Position numbers and translations under genes: made by a program
The notes under the pieces: generated by a model
Told to the model about the DNA's origin: nothing
What the model saw: the letters and a program-made list of their open reading frames with translations, nothing else
Databases searched by the model: none
From: Kiloniellaceae bacterium
GTDB lineage: Bacteria > Pseudomonadota > Alphaproteobacteria > Kiloniellales > J153
Direction of reading: 5' to 3'
Assembly (NCBI GenBank): GCA_021776115.1
Contig: JAJFGN010000058.1
Span: 1 to 64,000, forward strand
Length of the DNA: 64,000 nucleotides
Shown: one piece after another, positions 62,899-64,000 of the stretch
Position numbering within the stretch: position 1 is the first letter of the stretch
Layout of the letters: the number at the start of each line of letters is the position of its first letter

Positions 62899-64000
62899 GC
62901 GCCCCCCTCCGGTGCCGGGACCGAGACCTCGACCGCGCCCTTTCCGCGCCGCTTAACCTCGTACATGGCCTTGTCGGCCCGCTCGACCGCATCGGCTACC
63001 GTCTCTTCGCCGCCGGAAGAGCAGTAGGCAGCCCCGATCGAGAAGCCCAAGGGACGCGCCTCGTCACCGGACAAGGCGCTCAACTCTTCCGAGGCCTGAC
63101 AAATTTCCCAGCCCTTGTGCTCCGTCGCGGCCTGACCGATGTCCTCGACGAAAACCGCGAATTCGTCGCCGCCAAGGCGCGCGACCAGATCGCGGCTGCG
63201 GGTATGGTCGCGCAGGATTCGCGCGACCGTGACGAGGGCAAGGTCGCCGCGCTGATGGCCGTGCCGGTCGTTGACCGCCTTGAAATTATCCAAGTCGATG
63301 AAAAACAGCGCCGCACCGCCGCGCCAAGCCGCGCGGCGCGAGAAGCGGCGCTCCAGTTCCCCAAGAAGACTGCGCCGGTTATGCAGCCCGGTCAGGGAAT
63401 CCGTTGAGGACAGCTCTTCAAGCTCTTCCTGGCGCGCGAGTTGCCGGTTGGTCAGACCGATTTGACCCGCGATCTCGGCCAGGAGCACGCGATCCTCGCG
63501 GCCCCAGGGACCGGCGGTGCCGTCCCGCCATAGGCACAAGATACCGTTCCAGGCTTCCTCGAAATGCGTCGCGCGTCCGAAAAGCAGCCCGCCGCCGGTC
63601 TCGATCTCGACCTCGCTTTCGCCTCGAAGCAGCCGCTGAACCAACGCCTGTATCTGCGTGTCGCCGGGCAGGTCGCCGGCCTGGGCGGCGCAAATAATTT
63701 TGCCGTTGCGATCCTGGCGGTAGATGGCCGCGCCGGTCGCGGGAAGCGCGGGCACGACGGCGCCGCACGCGGCGGCAAGCACCCGCGCCGGGTCCATCTC
63801 ATCGCGCAGAATGCCCAGGATATAGGCCAGCAGCCGTTCGCGGTGCCGGTCGACGGCCAGGCGCGCTTCGTGCCGGCGCTCGGCGGTGACGTTACGGCAC
63901 AAGCCGCGGGCGCCACGCCATTCGCCATTAGAATCGAAAAGCGGCAGGGCCGTCGCCAGTAAGCAAGCCGACTCGCCGTCGCGCCCCTTGAGCCAGACCT
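62895..64000 (-). CDS. PAS-GAF-GGDEF diguanylate cyclase (5' end outside window)
   Basis: The visible C-terminal 367 residues hold the end of a PAS domain (VWLKGRDGESACLLATAL, LCRNVTAERRHEA), a GAF-like domain (LLAYILGILRD, then TGAAIYRQDRNGKII) and a GGDEF catalytic domain with DSLTGLHNRRS, FFIDLDNFKAVND and the intact RLGGDEFAVF. It should make cyclic di-GMP. The inhibitory RxxD site is not present in the expected spot upstream of GGDEF (the residues are RSRD). The gene is open at the right edge; the start is not seen. Confidence 0.93.
   Translation of the reverse strand, partial: VWLKGRDGESACLLATALPLFDSNGEWRGARGLCRNVTAERRHEARLAVDRHRERLLAYILGILRDEMDPARVLAAACGAVVPALPATGAAIYRQDRNGKIICAAQAGDLPGDTQIQALVQRLLRGESEVEIETGGGLLFGRATHFEEAWNGILCLWRDGTAGPWGREDRVLLAEIAGQIGLTNRQLARQEELEELSSTDSLTGLHNRRSLLGELERRFSRRAAWRGGAALFFIDLDNFKAVNDRHGHQRGDLALVTVARILRDHTRSRDLVARLGGDEFAVFVEDIGQAATEHKGWEICQASEELSALSGDEARPLGFSIGAAYCSSGGEETVADAVERADKAMYEVKRRGKGAVEVSVPAPEGGA

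Overview
The window is a high-GC bacterial chromosome segment, most likely from an alphaproteobacterium of the Rhodospirillales/Rhodovibrionales type. The evidence is the gene content and order: rpmH-rnpA-yidD-yidC-ysxC-argB, a COX15-type heme A synthase, a Usg-like protein, a DUF2336 protein, a DUF1488 protein and an FNR-type regulator with the 4Fe-4S cysteine set. Coding density is high and both strands are used. Several AT-rich pockets (about 5155-5350, 6840-7020, 10030-10230 and 41390-41520) lie beside accessory genes.

Layout. 1-1691: groESL under a CIRCE operator; groEL runs off the left edge. 1869-5011: usg, ctaA, a TauD-type dioxygenase and an OsmC protein. 5353-7385: a run of very small genes, including two zinc-ribbon proteins and a DUF1488 protein. 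7526-13663: a DmdA/GcvT-like methyltransferase, a secreted subtilisin facing an RTX calcium-binding protein, an iron alcohol dehydrogenase and a cupin. 13687-20397: tRNA-Gly(CCC), a YnjBCD-type ABC importer behind a foldable leader, apaG, folE and trkH. 20408-27877 (minus strand): murI, two envelope proteins, hslO, argF, argD and two ABC-2 permeases. 27926-35226: recX, a lipoprotein, a methyltransferase, a TPR protein, a membrane ferredoxin-adenylate cyclase fusion, a DUF1289 protein, an EamA transporter and a MetF homologue.

36054-40743 is a coherent respiratory module. It encodes a periplasmic PQQ-dependent sugar/aldose dehydrogenase, a small c-type cytochrome to take its electrons, and pqqA-pqqB-pqqC-pqqE to make the cofactor. 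No pqqD is present between pqqC and pqqE or elsewhere in the window.

41045-49159 is the most mosaic part. It holds an orphan gene of lower GC, a RAYT-type transposase with imperfect terminal inverted repeats, a DJ-1/PfpI gene facing its likely LysR regulator, a truncated nuclease, tRNA-Arg(ACG), a lipoprotein with an OmpA-like tail, and about 1.1 kb of palindromes, repeats and a possible small RNA. 49160-56564 carries gpt, panC, an FNR-type regulator, and a one-strand run of TVP38 protein, MerA-like flavoprotein, a periplasmic CNPC-repeat protein and an orphan histidine kinase. 56838-61152 is the conserved rpmH-argB block. After a cluster of alphaproteobacterial intergenic repeats, the window closes with a DUF2336 protein overlapping a PAS-GAF-GGDEF diguanylate cyclase cut by the right edge.

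Functional calls rest on motifs read directly from the translated sequence. No database or folding search was possible.
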